This document shows, piece by piece, positions 24,958 through 33,549 of a stretch of DNA of 64,000 bases (position 1 is its first letter; every line of letters starts with the position of its first letter). The position numbers and the translations under genes are program-made. Source of the stretch: Chloroflexota bacterium. GTDB taxonomy: Bacteria > Chloroflexota > Limnocylindria > Limnocylindrales > CSP1-4. The notes beneath the pieces are model-generated. The model saw nothing but the letters and a program-made list of their open reading frames with translations. It was not told where the DNA came from and did no database searches. The DNA is taken from contig CANJLL010000005.1 of the NCBI GenBank assembly GCA_947475545.1, positions 124,001 through 188,000 on the forward strand. Direction: 5' to 3'.

Positions 24958-26226
24958 ATGACGGGCAGCAACGACGGCCGCGGCACCGCGGCCGCGTCGG
25001 GCCTCCCCACGACCCCACGCACGGATTCGCTCCTCGCCCGACCGTTCCGCCCACTCTGGGTGCTGACCTTCCTGGCCTACGGGTTTGACGCCCTCCTGCG
25101 TGCCATCGTCCCGATCATCGCCCTGGACCGCGGCGGCGATGCCGTGCTGGTGGGCCTGCTGGGGACCGCCTTCGCCATCCCGTCGCTGGTCTTCCGGCCC
25201 ATCGTGGGCAGCCTGGTCGACAGCTGGCACCACCGCCTGCTCCTCCGTTCGGGCATCGTGGCCATGGCGACGCTGCCGTTGCTGCTGCTCATCCCCGGCA
25301 GCCTGCCGATGCTGATCAGCCGGTTCGTGTACGGCACCGGTTGGGCCTTCTTCTCGGTCTCGAACCATGCGGTGCTGGCCAAGCTGGCGCCGCCGGCCCG
25401 TCGAGCACAGGCTGCGGGGGGCTACCTGACCGCCGGCGCGATCGGCGCGCTCATCCTCCCGGGGATCGGGGTCGCCCTGTACACCTCGAGCGGGCTGATC
25501 CCGCCCATCGTCTTCGTGGTCGCCCTGGGCGGGGCCGGGATTCTGGCCTCCCTGCGCATCGCCGTGCCTGCAGCCGGCGCCGCCGGACCCAGCGCCGCGA
25601 CCCCCGCCGGCGACCGGACTGCAGCGGCCCCTCGCACCAGCATCTTCATCCGGTTCTTTGAGCCGGCGGCGATCCCGGGCACCGTGATGCTCGTGACCGC
25701 CTACTCGTCATGGAGCATCTTCACCGTCTTCCCCTCGGTCTACGCCCAGCACGTGGGCGCACCCGTCGAGGTCCTGATCGCCTACTTCCCGATCTGGGGC
25801 CTGGCGCAGGTGGTCTCGCAGCCCTACGCGGGGCGGCTCGGTGACCAGCTGGGACGCGGGCGCTCCATGGTGCTCGGTGCCGTCATTGCCGCCGCGGCGC
25901 TGGCCATCGCCCTGGTGCCCGGCTTCGTGACCTTCACGATTGCGGCCGTCCTGTATGCCACGTCGCAGTCCCTGGTGATGGCCACGATCAGCGCCCTGAC
26001 CATGGAGCGTGCGCCCAAGGGCCGCCTGGGCTCGGCGATGGCCACCTACTCGCTGGGCTACCAGGTCGCCACCGGCCTGTCGAGCTTGCTCTGGGGAGCG
26101 ATGATCACGGGCGTGGGATTTGAATCCGTCTTCATCGTGGCGCTGGTGCTCCAGGGCCTGACCATTGGGCTGGTCCGCGCGCTCTTGCGGCCGGCGCCGG
26201 GCCTGCCCGGCTCCCGTCGCGCATGA
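24958..26226 (+). CDS. MFS transporter, tandem copy 1
   Basis: A 422-aa major facilitator with about 12 hydrophobic helices. It has the typical loop 2-3 region SLVDSWHHRLLLRSGIVAMA and the central YGTGWAFFSVSNHAVLAKLA. It is closely related along its length to the following gene: WHHRLLLR/WHHKLLYR, FFSVSNH and SWSIFTVFPSVYA versus AWSIFTVFPSVYA are shared. ATG 24958 lacks a well-spaced ribosome-binding site; GAGGG abuts it. Its stop overlaps the second copy (ATGA). Likely drug or metabolite efflux; substrate not inferable. Confidence 0.88.
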   Translation: MTGSNDGRGTAAASGLPTTPRTDSLLARPFRPLWVLTFLAYGFDALLRAIVPIIALDRGGDAVLVGLLGTAFAIPSLVFRPIVGSLVDSWHHRLLLRSGIVAMATLPLLLLIPGSLPMLISRFVYGTGWAFFSVSNHAVLAKLAPPARRAQAAGGYLTAGAIGALILPGIGVALYTSSGLIPPIVFVVALGGAGILASLRIAVPAAGAAGPSAATPAGDRTAAAPRTSIFIRFFEPAAIPGTVMLVTAYSSWSIFTVFPSVYAQHVGAPVEVLIAYFPIWGLAQVVSQPYAGRLGDQLGRGRSMVLGAVIAAAALAIALVPGFVTFTIAAVLYATSQSLVMATISALTMERAPKGRLGSAMATYSLGYQVATGLSSLLWGAMITGVGFESVFIVALVLQGLTIGLVRALLRPAPGLPGSRRA

Positions 26227-27449
26227 CGGAGAGCACTCCGGCTGCGTCCCCGGCCCCGCCCGCGGCGGCCCGGCGCGAGAGCCTGCTCACCACCGGCTTC
26301 CGGCAGATCCTCGCGGTCACGTTCCTGTCGTTCGGGGCGGAGTCGCTGGTCCGCGCCGTGGTCCCCCTGATGGTGCTGGACCGCGGCGGCGACGCCGTGC
26401 TCGTGGGCCTGGTGACCACCGCCTACTCGCTGCCGTCCCTGCTCTTCCGGCCGCTCGTGGGCAACCTCATCGACAGCTGGCACCACAAGCTGCTCTATCG
26501 CGGCGGCGCGTTCATGACCGTCATCGTCCCCAACCTGCTGCTGTTGCCCGGGATCCCGGTGATGATGGTGGTCCGGTTCCTGACCGGGACGGCCTGGGGC
26601 TTCTTCTCCGTCTCCAACCACAGCCTCATGGCCAAGCTGGCGCCGCCCAACCGACGCGCCGAGGCCTCCGGCGTCTTCATGACGATGCCGGCGCTCGGTC
26701 AGCTGTTCCTCCCGGCGCTCGGCGTCGCGCTGTATACGAGCGCCGGCCGCGACGCGCTCTGGCCGATCCTCATGGCCAGCGCGATGTTCCTCGGCTCGTT
26801 CCTCATCACCACGCGGATGCACGTGCCGCCCCCGCCGCCCAAGCCCGCACCGGTCGCGGGCGAGCGGACCAGCCTGCTGGGACGCTTCGTGGAGCCGTCC
26901 GCCCTGGCCGGCACGGCCATGCTGATCGTGTCGTTCTCGGCGTGGAGCATCTTCACCGTCTTCCCCTCGGTCTACGCCCTGCACCTGGGGAAGCCCATCC
27001 AGGTCCTGGTGCTCTACTTCCCGGTCTTCGGCCTCGCCCAGGCCATCTCCCAGCCGGTCTTCGGCAAGGTGGCGGACCGGATGGGCCGGATGCGCTCGAT
27101 CACGCTTGGGGCGCTCATGGGGATGGTGGGCCTGTTGATCGTGATCGTGCCCGCGACCATCGTGCCGCCGATGATGACCTTCGCGATCGGGGCATTCATC
27201 TACGCGCTGGGCCAGTCGTTCGTGAACCCCACCATCAGCGCGCTGGTCATGGAGCGGGCGCCCCGCCATCGACTTGGCTCGGCGATGGCGACGTATACGA
27301 TCGGATTCCAGTTCGCGACGGGGACCAGCAGCCTCCTGTGGGGCGCGATCATCACCAGCTTCGGCTTCACCTGGCTGTTCGTCGTCGCCGCCTCGCTGCA
27401 GGTGCTGACGATCGCGATGAGCCGTGTGCTGCTGGCGCCCAAGGACTGA
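26223..27449 (+). CDS. MFS transporter, tandem copy 2
   Basis: A 408-aa major facilitator, paralogue of the gene at 24958 and translated from an overlapping ATGA. About 12 helices; IDSWHHKLLYRGGAFMT and GTAWGFFSVSNHSLMAKLAP match the first copy. The N-terminal 20 residues are a Pro/Ala-rich cytosolic tail. Two adjacent, coupled MFS paralogues could form a heteromeric exporter or have diverged in substrate. Downstream, a broken flavodoxin-like gene is convergent. Confidence 0.88.
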   Translation: MTESTPAASPAPPAAARRESLLTTGFRQILAVTFLSFGAESLVRAVVPLMVLDRGGDAVLVGLVTTAYSLPSLLFRPLVGNLIDSWHHKLLYRGGAFMTVIVPNLLLLPGIPVMMVVRFLTGTAWGFFSVSNHSLMAKLAPPNRRAEASGVFMTMPALGQLFLPALGVALYTSAGRDALWPILMASAMFLGSFLITTRMHVPPPPPKPAPVAGERTSLLGRFVEPSALAGTAMLIVSFSAWSIFTVFPSVYALHLGKPIQVLVLYFPVFGLAQAISQPVFGKVADRMGRMRSITLGALMGMVGLLIVIVPATIVPPMMTFAIGAFIYALGQSFVNPTISALVMERAPRHRLGSAMATYTIGFQFATGTSSLLWGAIITSFGFTWLFVVAASLQVLTIAMSRVLLAPKD

Positions 27450-27488
27450 CGCGGCGGCCCTCGACCTCCGTGCCGGGGCCGGCCGAGC

Positions 27489-28115
27489 CTATCGGAGCCG
27501 GTAGAGCGCTTCCGGGTAGCTATCGGGCAGGTTCTGGCCGTAGGGGCGGTCCGGGAGGTCGAGGCCCGTGGCCGGCCTGCACCAGCGTGGCGACGGTCGC
27601 GATCTTGCGGCCGTACAGCCAGGCCGATTCGACCGCCTTCATCCGCCGATTGAACTTCTTCAGCACGATCTCGTCGTTGCCGATGTCGTCGGGATCGGCG
27701 CCGGCCTGCGCGGTCACGCCCCACTGCCCCGACGGGGAGGTGGTCCCCACGGGCAGCATGTCGTTGATGTGCATCCAGGCTGGATCCCCAGGATGGTGGT
27801 CTCCTGCCCGCCGTTCCGGCCCTGTCCGGACGCGATCGCGCCGCCCACCTTGAGGCGGAGCTTCTTCTCCGCGGAGCCCAGCGCCTGGACGCGCTCCATG
27901 AAGGCCTTGAGCAGCGCGGTCGCGGAGCCGTAGTAGACGGGCGTGCCCAGGATGATCGCGTCCGCCGCGACCAGGCGCGCATACAGCGGCTGCATGTCGT
28001 CCGGGATCACGCAGTGGCCCAGCTTGGCGCACTGGCCGCATCCGGCGCAGCCGTGGATGGCCTTGCCGGCGAGGGACACGTACTCCGTGGTGGCGCTGGG
28101 GGGACGCGCCGCCGC
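27489..28115 (-). pseudogene. Broken NADPH-dependent FMN reductase/flavodoxin-like gene
   Basis: Fragments of one iron-sulfur-flavoprotein-like reductase lie in two frames. The first runs from GTG 28079 (SLAGKAIHGCAGCGQCAK, then VAADAIILGTPVYYGSATAL). It shifts near 27778 to AWMHINDMLPVGTTSPSGQW and SAWLYGRKIATVATLVQAGH, then shifts back near 27545 to LDLPDRPYGQNLPDSYPEAL and a TAG at 27489-27491. The two single-base shifts compensate. The N-terminal FMN-binding segment (GISGSPR type) is also absent; the frame only extends a few residues to the UbiD stop. A decayed gene, or poor sequence, behind ubiD. Confidence 0.72.
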
Positions 28116-28124
28116 GGGGTGGCG

Positions 28125-29609
28125 TCAGCCGCGCGGATCCTCCGCATCTGGCTGCAGGATCCAGCCCCAGCGCTCGCGGTTGGCCTTGGACATCGCGGCG
28201 GTGACCACCGGGTCCGCGAAGCGATCGCGCCACTCCCAGGGGATGGTCGCGTCGATCAGCAGGCGCGAGTTGAAGTCGCGGTGATCCGGGTGGGTGGAGG
28301 GCTCCAGTGGGCCGCTCCAGGCCCGGTTCACGATGGTCACGTCGCGGGCCGGGTCGCAGCGCGTCATGATCGCCCACATGACGTCGCTCAGGCTGTGGAT
28401 GTCGATGTCCGGGTCCACCACCACGACCATCTTGGCGATATAGGCCGCGGCACCCACCTGGCCACCCACGACCAGCGCCTGGGTGGCATGGCCCGCATAG
28501 GCCTGGTCCACGGCGATCACCGTCATCAGGCGCTCGGCTGCCTCCGGCGGGCACCACACCCCGGTGACCTTCGGGACGCCGGCGCCCTCCAGCTGCTGCT
28601 GGATCTGGGCCGCTCGCAGGTAGGCAAACGCCTTGTTGTCCTCGTGCGGCGGCTTGCCCTGCGGGCAGCCCAGGATGATCGGATCGTTGCGGTGGTAGAT
28701 CGCCTTGACGTGGATGACGGGCGTCTGCGCTTCACCGCTGGCGTAGTAGCCGGTGAACTCGCCGTACGGCCCCTCGGCGTGGAGATCGCCGGGGTACATG
28801 AAGCCCTCGATCGCGATCTCGGCCGTGGCCGGGAAGGGAATGCCCGTGTGCTTGCCGCGGACCACCTCGATGGCCTTGCCGCGGACGGCGCCGGCCCACG
28901 CCAGCTCGTCCACGTGGATCGGCAGGGAGCTGGCCGAGGCGATGAAGAGCAGGGGGTCCGCCCCGACCACCACGACGACCGGGCACGGCTCACCCTTGTC
29001 GAACCAGGCCTCGCGGATCAGCTTGCCGTGCTTGCCGGGGCTGATCCAGAGCCCCATCGTCGTTGGCCCGAAGACCTGGTTGCGGTACGTGCCGACGTTG
29101 ACCCAGTCCGAACCCGGGTCCTTGAGGATGTTGAGGCTGGCGGTCCCGATGTAGCGGCCGCCATCGCCCGGGTGCCAGATGGGGGTGGGGAAGGCCGTCA
29201 GATCGATCGCATCCCCCTCCAGGACGTTCTCGAACACGGGCCCGGTCGCCACCTCGACCGGGGCGATGGGCTCCAGCCTGCCCAGGATGTCCCGCCAGAA
29301 CCTGGACAGGCCATCGTGGTTCGCATCGGTCTCGGGCAGTCCCAGGGTGATGCCCTGGCGCGCCGGATTGCCGTTGCAGTTGACGATGACGCGCCGTCCC
29401 GCCGGATAGCCCGGGATGTCGTCGAAGAGCACGCAGGGGCTGTCGTCGGTATGGTCCAGCATCTCGGCGATCGCGCCGATGTCGGCCTGCCACGTGGCGC
29501 CCCGGACGACGCGCAGCTGGCCGGCCGCGGTGGCGCGCTCGATCCACTCGCGGGTGTCGCCCCACGGTTCGGGGCGGTCCTGGCTGGGAGCCTGACGGGT
29601 CGAAGTCAC
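28125..29609 (-). CDS. UbiD-family (prenylated-FMN) decarboxylase
   Basis: A 494-aa decarboxylase for aromatic or alpha,beta-unsaturated acids that uses prFMN. The N-terminal domain has ATWQADIGAIAEML and the central prFMN region shows VNVGTYRNQVFGPTTMGLWI. The catalytic E-x-G-E-like strip is AEGPYGEFTGYY, followed by GCPQGKPPHEDNKAFAYLRA. GTG 29609 is chosen because GGAGG lies 5 nt upstream; an earlier GTG 29630 has no such site. It is divergent from the molybdenum hydroxylase at 29761, suggesting joint use in aromatic or heterocycle breakdown. No UbiX gene is visible in the window. Confidence 0.9.
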   Translation of the reverse strand: MTSTRQAPSQDRPEPWGDTREWIERATAAGQLRVVRGATWQADIGAIAEMLDHTDDSPCVLFDDIPGYPAGRRVIVNCNGNPARQGITLGLPETDANHDGLSRFWRDILGRLEPIAPVEVATGPVFENVLEGDAIDLTAFPTPIWHPGDGGRYIGTASLNILKDPGSDWVNVGTYRNQVFGPTTMGLWISPGKHGKLIREAWFDKGEPCPVVVVVGADPLLFIASASSLPIHVDELAWAGAVRGKAIEVVRGKHTGIPFPATAEIAIEGFMYPGDLHAEGPYGEFTGYYASGEAQTPVIHVKAIYHRNDPIILGCPQGKPPHEDNKAFAYLRAAQIQQQLEGAGVPKVTGVWCPPEAAERLMTVIAVDQAYAGHATQALVVGGQVGAAAYIAKMVVVVDPDIDIHSLSDVMWAIMTRCDPARDVTIVNRAWSGPLEPSTHPDHRDFNSRLLIDATIPWEWRDRFADPVVTAAMSKANRERWGWILQPDAEDPRG

Positions 29610-29747
29610 CTGATCCTCCGCGGTTGTCACGGTCGGGTGGACGCGTCCTCAGGGTAGCGCAGCGGGCGGGCCGTGGAAGGGCCCGCCGGGGATCGGCCGC
29701 CGGCCCCGGGTGGCCCGGATCTCGCCGTGGGGCGTGAGCATCGCCCA

Positions 29748-29763
29748 TACAATCGGTCCGATG
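29748..29763 (+). promoter_or_regulatory. Leaderless promoter: -10 TACAAT 7 nt before ATG 29761
   Basis: TACAAT (29748-29753) ends 7 nt before ATG 29761 and no ribosome-binding site intervenes, so the mRNA probably starts at the ATG. No TTGACA-like -35 is visible. Confidence 0.55.
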
Positions 29764-32121
29764 GTCCATCCCCAGCCCGCCGCAACGCCCCTCGGCATGA
29801 TCGACGCCCGCGAGCGGGTCACCGGGCGGATTCCCTACACGATCGACATCGTGCTGCCGGGGATGCTCCACGCCCGCCTCCTCCGGAGCACCGAGGCGCA
29901 CGCGCGCCTGGTCCGGGTGGATGTCGCGCGGGCCCGCGCCGTACCGGGCGTCGTGGCCGTGATCACCGGCGCCGACCTCGTGGGTCGCGCCGACATCTTC
30001 CCGTACATGGGTCCCGTCTACCGCGACCAGCCCATCCTGGCGATCGACCGCGTGCGGTACGCCGGGGAGCCCATCGCCGCCGTGGCCGCCGTGGACCTGG
30101 ACGCGGCCCAGGCCGCCCTCGACCTGATCGACGTGGAGTACGAGCCGCTGCCGGCGGTCTTCGACGCCGTCGAGGCGGTCGACGAGGACGCGCCGATCCT
30201 GCACACGGGCCCTCCCCGGACGGGCCCCACCTACGCCGACATCATCCTGCACGCGGGCGAGGGCACCAACGTGTGCAACCACTTCATGCTCCGCAAGGGG
30301 GACGTGGAGGCGGCGTTCGCGGATGCCGACCACGTGTTCCAGGACGAGTTCACCTGTCCGCCGGCACAGGCCATGCCGATGGAGACGCACTGCTGCGTGG
30401 CCGACGTGGGTGCGGACGGGATCACGGTCTGGTCCTCGGTCCAGACGCCGTTCGCGGTCCGGTCCACCATCGGGGAGATCCTGCCGGGCTACCAGGGCCG
30501 GGTCCGGGTGATCGTGCCCACACTGGGTGGCGGCTATGGGGCCAAGGCGTATCCCAAGATCGAGCCGGTCACGGTGCTGCTCTCCCTGTTCGCGCGTCGG
30601 CCGGTCCGCCTCCACCTCTCGCGGGCGGAGGAGTTCATCACCGTCACCAAGCACGGCGTCCGGATCCGGATGAAGACCGGGCTGCGGGCGGACGGGACCA
30701 TCGTGGCGCGCAAGTCCACGTGCTGGTTCAACACGGGTGCGTACGCGGACATCGGCCCGCGGCTGATCAAGAACGGCGGGATCGGCACGGGCGGGCCGCA
30801 CCACATCCCCAACGTCTGGGTGGATTCGTACGCGATCTACACCAACCTGCCGCCGGCCGGCGCGTACCGCGGGTACGGGATCAACCAGGCGGCCTGGGCG
30901 TACGAGACCCAGATGGACATGATCGCGGGGCGGTTGGGGATGGACCCGCTGGAGCTCCGGCTGCGCAACTTGCTGGAGGACGGCCAGGATTCGATGGTGG
31001 GCACGCCCGCGCACGACCTCCACTTCCGCGAGCTGCTGACGGACGTCGCGGCCCGGATCGGGTGGGGGGCCGAACCAACGGCGGAGCCGAACCCGCGCCG
31101 GCCGAATGGCCGGCGTTCCGAGCCGAACCCTGCGGGGGCCGAACCCCGGCGTCGCACCGTTCGCGGCAAGGGATTGGCCGTGATCATCAAGGGGACCATC
31201 ACGCCGTCCATGTCCAGCGCCGGCGCGCGCCTCGACGAGGACGGCAGCCTCCAGATCCTGACCAGCTCGGTGGAGATGGGGCAGGGGGTCCGCACGCTGT
31301 TGGCGCTGATCGCCGGCGAACGGCTGGCCCTGGGGCTCGACCGGATCTCCGTCACGACGCCCGATACGCAGGTGACACCGTACGACCAGGTGACCGGCTC
31401 CAGCCGCTCGTCGCACATGATGGGGACGGCCGTGGAGCGCGCGGTGGATTCCATCCGGGAGCAGCTGCTGGCGCTCGCCGGGGCCAGGCTGGAGATCGCG
31501 CCGGGCGACCTGGAGCTGGCGGACGGGGCGGTCCGGGTCAAGGGATCGCCGCACCGGTTGGTCTCCTTCGCCGGGCTGCTGGCCGGGGCCCGGATCGCGA
31601 GCCTGCACGGCGCGGGCGAGTACCAGACGGAGGGAACGCTGGACCCCGAGACGGGCCAGGGGATCTCCAGCATCCACTGGCACCAGGCGGCGGGGGCGGC
31701 CGAGGTTGAGGTGGACCTGGATACCGGGCGCGTGGAGCTGTTGCGCTACGAAGCCGCGGTCTACGCGGGTCGCGCGATCAACCCGGTCCAGTGCGAGCTC
31801 CAGGCCGAGGGCAACGTGGCGTTCGGGGTGGGCCAGGCGCTCTTCGAGGAGATGGTGTTCGACCAGGGCCAGCTGCAGAATGGGTCGCTGGCCGACTACA
31901 TGGTCGCCTACCCCGCGGACATGCCCGGACGGCTGGGCGTGACCACGCTGGAGAACCCAACGCTCAACGAGATCCACGGGATCGGCGAGACGGGCCTGCC
32001 GCCGGTGGCCCCCGCCATCGGGAACGCCATCGCCCAGGCCACCGGGGTCCGGATCCTGGACCTGCCCATCACGCCCGAGAAGATCCTCCGGGCGCTTCGT
32101 GCAAAGGAGGGACCTGCGTGA
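29761..32121 (+). CDS. Xanthine dehydrogenase-family molybdopterin subunit (locus 1)
   Basis: A 786-aa Mo-binding large subunit of an aerobic molybdenum hydroxylase. It starts GMIDARERVTGRIPYTIDIV, contains the pterin loop [18 protein letters not shown], the GAYRGYGINQAAWAYETQMD segment and GQGVRTLLALIAGERLAL. The AYRGYG loop differs from the AYxCSFR of form I CO dehydrogenase, so CO is an unlikely substrate. A Pro/Arg-rich insert at about 31068-31160 (repeats of GCCGAACC) interrupts the middle domain. No FAD or iron-sulfur subunit is adjacent; they may come from the 37836-41577 operon. Coupled to the small membrane gene at 32121. Confidence 0.9.
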   Translation: MVHPQPAATPLGMIDARERVTGRIPYTIDIVLPGMLHARLLRSTEAHARLVRVDVARARAVPGVVAVITGADLVGRADIFPYMGPVYRDQPILAIDRVRYAGEPIAAVAAVDLDAAQAALDLIDVEYEPLPAVFDAVEAVDEDAPILHTGPPRTGPTYADIILHAGEGTNVCNHFMLRKGDVEAAFADADHVFQDEFTCPPAQAMPMETHCCVADVGADGITVWSSVQTPFAVRSTIGEILPGYQGRVRVIVPTLGGGYGAKAYPKIEPVTVLLSLFARRPVRLHLSRAEEFITVTKHGVRIRMKTGLRADGTIVARKSTCWFNTGAYADIGPRLIKNGGIGTGGPHHIPNVWVDSYAIYTNLPPAGAYRGYGINQAAWAYETQMDMIAGRLGMDPLELRLRNLLEDGQDSMVGTPAHDLHFRELLTDVAARIGWGAEPTAEPNPRRPNGRRSEPNPAGAEPRRRTVRGKGLAVIIKGTITPSMSSAGARLDEDGSLQILTSSVEMGQGVRTLLALIAGERLALGLDRISVTTPDTQVTPYDQVTGSSRSSHMMGTAVERAVDSIREQLLALAGARLEIAPGDLELADGAVRVKGSPHRLVSFAGLLAGARIASLHGAGEYQTEGTLDPETGQGISSIHWHQAAGAAEVEVDLDTGRVELLRYEAAVYAGRAINPVQCELQAEGNVAFGVGQALFEEMVFDQGQLQNGSLADYMVAYPADMPGRLGVTTLENPTLNEIHGIGETGLPPVAPAIGNAIAQATGVRILDLPITPEKILRALRAKEGPA

Positions 32122-32471
32122 TGGTCGAGGCCGCGGCCGTGGCGTTCGCGCTGTTCACGGCCATGGTGGTCGCCTTCCAGCTGGGGCTGGCCCTCGGCGC
32201 GCCGTGGGGCGAGTACGCCATGGGCGGGCGGTTTCCCGGCCGCTTCCCACCACGGATGCGGGTGGCCGCCGTGGTCCTGTCGCGCGCCGGGGTTCTCGCA
32301 CACCAGCTGACTGCCGGGATCGGCTGGCTGGGCTGGGTGCCCGTCGCACTCTCGGCGGTCAGCGTGGCGATGAACGCCGTCTCGCCCAGCCTGGCCGAGC
32401 GCCGGCGCTGGGTTCCCATCGGCGTGATGCTGCTGGTCACGTCTCTCGTGGTGGCGAGCTCCCCGGCGTAA
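32121..32471 (+). CDS. Small four-helix membrane protein
   Basis: A 116-aa hydrophobic protein with about four membrane segments (AVAFALFTAMVVAFQLGLAL first). The polar loop GEYAMGGRFPGRFPPRMRVA is a strongly conserved motif of an uncharacterised membrane family. AAGGAGG lies at 32104-32110; ATG 32121 overlaps the preceding TGA by one base, and GTG 32118 is an alternative. Coupled to the molybdenum hydroxylase, though members of this family also occur alone. Function unknown. Confidence 0.72.
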   Translation: MVEAAAVAFALFTAMVVAFQLGLALGAPWGEYAMGGRFPGRFPPRMRVAAVVLSRAGVLAHQLTAGIGWLGWVPVALSAVSVAMNAVSPSLAERRRWVPIGVMLLVTSLVVASSPA

Positions 32472-32504
32472 CGGGGACGTGCCCGGCCGCGGCCGCGGCC
32501 GCGT

Positions 32505-32558
32505 CTACAGGCCGATGCCGAGCCAGCCGCACCTCGCTACAGGCCGATGCCCAGCCAG
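32505..32558. repeat. Duplicated 3' end of TSUP gene including its stop codon
   Basis: A 22-nt segment (32537-32558) that encodes the last residues LGIGL and the TAG stop of the TSUP gene is repeated 32 nt downstream at 32505-32526 with one mismatch. See similar events at 43504 and 44824. Confidence 0.75.
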
Positions 32559-33313
32559 ACGAGCATGCCCCGGCCGCCCTGGATGAGCATGTTTGCGGCG
32601 GAGACCAGGAGCACCACCAGCAGCACGCGCTGGAAGTTTGCCGGCTTCACGCGGCCCTGGTAGCGCTGGCCCAGGTACTGCCCGAGGAGGGCCGGCCACA
32701 ACAGCACGAGCGAGAGCTGGGCGAGCGGCAGGGTGTATTGGCCCAGCACCGCGAGCGAGCCCATGCGGATCAGCGCCTGCACGAAGAACACGATTGAGAT
32801 CCCGAACGCGAACTCCCGGCCGCGCATGCCCAGGGCGAGCAGGTACGAGCCCATCACCGGTCCGGACGCGCCAAGGGCGCTGTTCGTCGTCCCGGCGACG
32901 AAGCCGACGACCGGTGCCAGCCGCCGCTCGGTGTGGTGGGCCAGGGCGGGTCGCTCGCGCCGCATCCGGTCGACGACGAACTGGGCCGTGAAGAGGCCCA
33001 GCGCCAGCGCGATGGCCCACGCCGGCAGGATGACCAGGAGCTGGGCCCCGACGATCGAGCCCGCGATCGAGCCGACGATCAGGCTGCGGAATCGCGCCCA
33101 GCCGGCGATGAACGACCAGTTGTGGCGCAGCTGGTAGCTGCTCAGGAACGGGGCGATCAGGCTCATGATCACCACCGCCGACTTGGGCTCCATGACGTTG
33201 GCCATCACGTTCACGGCGACCAGCGCCAGCCCCATGCCGATCAGGCCGTTGATGAGCGCGCCACCGAAGAACGTCACGACCAGCAGGAGCAGGATCAGCG
33301 GGTCACCGATCAT
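32537..33313 (-). CDS. TSUP (TauE/SafE) family permease, copy 1
   Basis: A 258-aa membrane protein with about eight hydrophobic helices in two halves. Family signs are GGALINGLIGMGLALVAVN near the start and RRLAPVVGFVAGTTNSALGA with the GASGPVMGSYLLALGM strip in the second half. TSUP proteins export or import small organic anions such as sulfoacetate, sulfite, taurine or formate-like acids. Start ATG 33313. It is one of four paralogues in 32.5-37.8 kb, but separated from the other three by an EamA and a VapBC gene. Confidence 0.87.
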   Translation of the reverse strand: MIGDPLILLLLVVTFFGGALINGLIGMGLALVAVNVMANVMEPKSAVVIMSLIAPFLSSYQLRHNWSFIAGWARFRSLIVGSIAGSIVGAQLLVILPAWAIALALGLFTAQFVVDRMRRERPALAHHTERRLAPVVGFVAGTTNSALGASGPVMGSYLLALGMRGREFAFGISIVFFVQALIRMGSLAVLGQYTLPLAQLSLVLLWPALLGQYLGQRYQGRVKPANFQRVLLVVLLVSAANMLIQGGRGMLVWLGIGL

Positions 33314-33453
33314 CGTGGCGCCTCAGCATCGCGGATCGGCCCGCCCGCCAGCCCCGGACCCTGGCGGGTGAGCCAATGGTCGGGGGTCGATGGGCACCTC
33401 CGCATTCTGGCGAATCCGGCAGGTATCCGTCGGGGCCCGGCCGCCGACTGACT

Positions 33454-33507
33454 GGCCGGCTTCGACCGCCGGGCCGGCTTCGACCGCCGGGCCGGCTTCG
33501 ACTGCCC
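33454..33507. repeat. 18-nt tandem repeat in divergent promoter gap
   Basis: Three head-to-tail copies of GGCCGGCTTCGACCGCCG (33454-33471, 33472-33489, and 33490-33507 with two changes) lie just upstream of the EamA promoter at 33535. It is not in a gene. Confidence 0.8.
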
Positions 33508-33534
33508 GGCCGCATCCGCTCCGCGCCGGGCGGC

Positions 33535-33549
33535 TAGGCTTGGGTCGTG
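33535..33549 (+). promoter_or_regulatory. Leaderless promoter: -10 TAGGCT 6 nt before GTG 33547
   Basis: TAGGCT (33535-33540) ends 6 nt before GTG 33547, with no ribosome-binding site between. The -35 region falls in the 18-nt repeats and shows no TTGACA match. Confidence 0.5.

Noticed and set aside
28990..31977. A 995-codon open frame on the minus strand opposite the locus 1 Mo subunit.
   Set aside because: It mirrors the codon pattern of the plus-strand hydroxylase gene, is Arg/Asp/His-rich without recognisable domains, and crosses the ubiD gene. It is a shadow caused by high GC.
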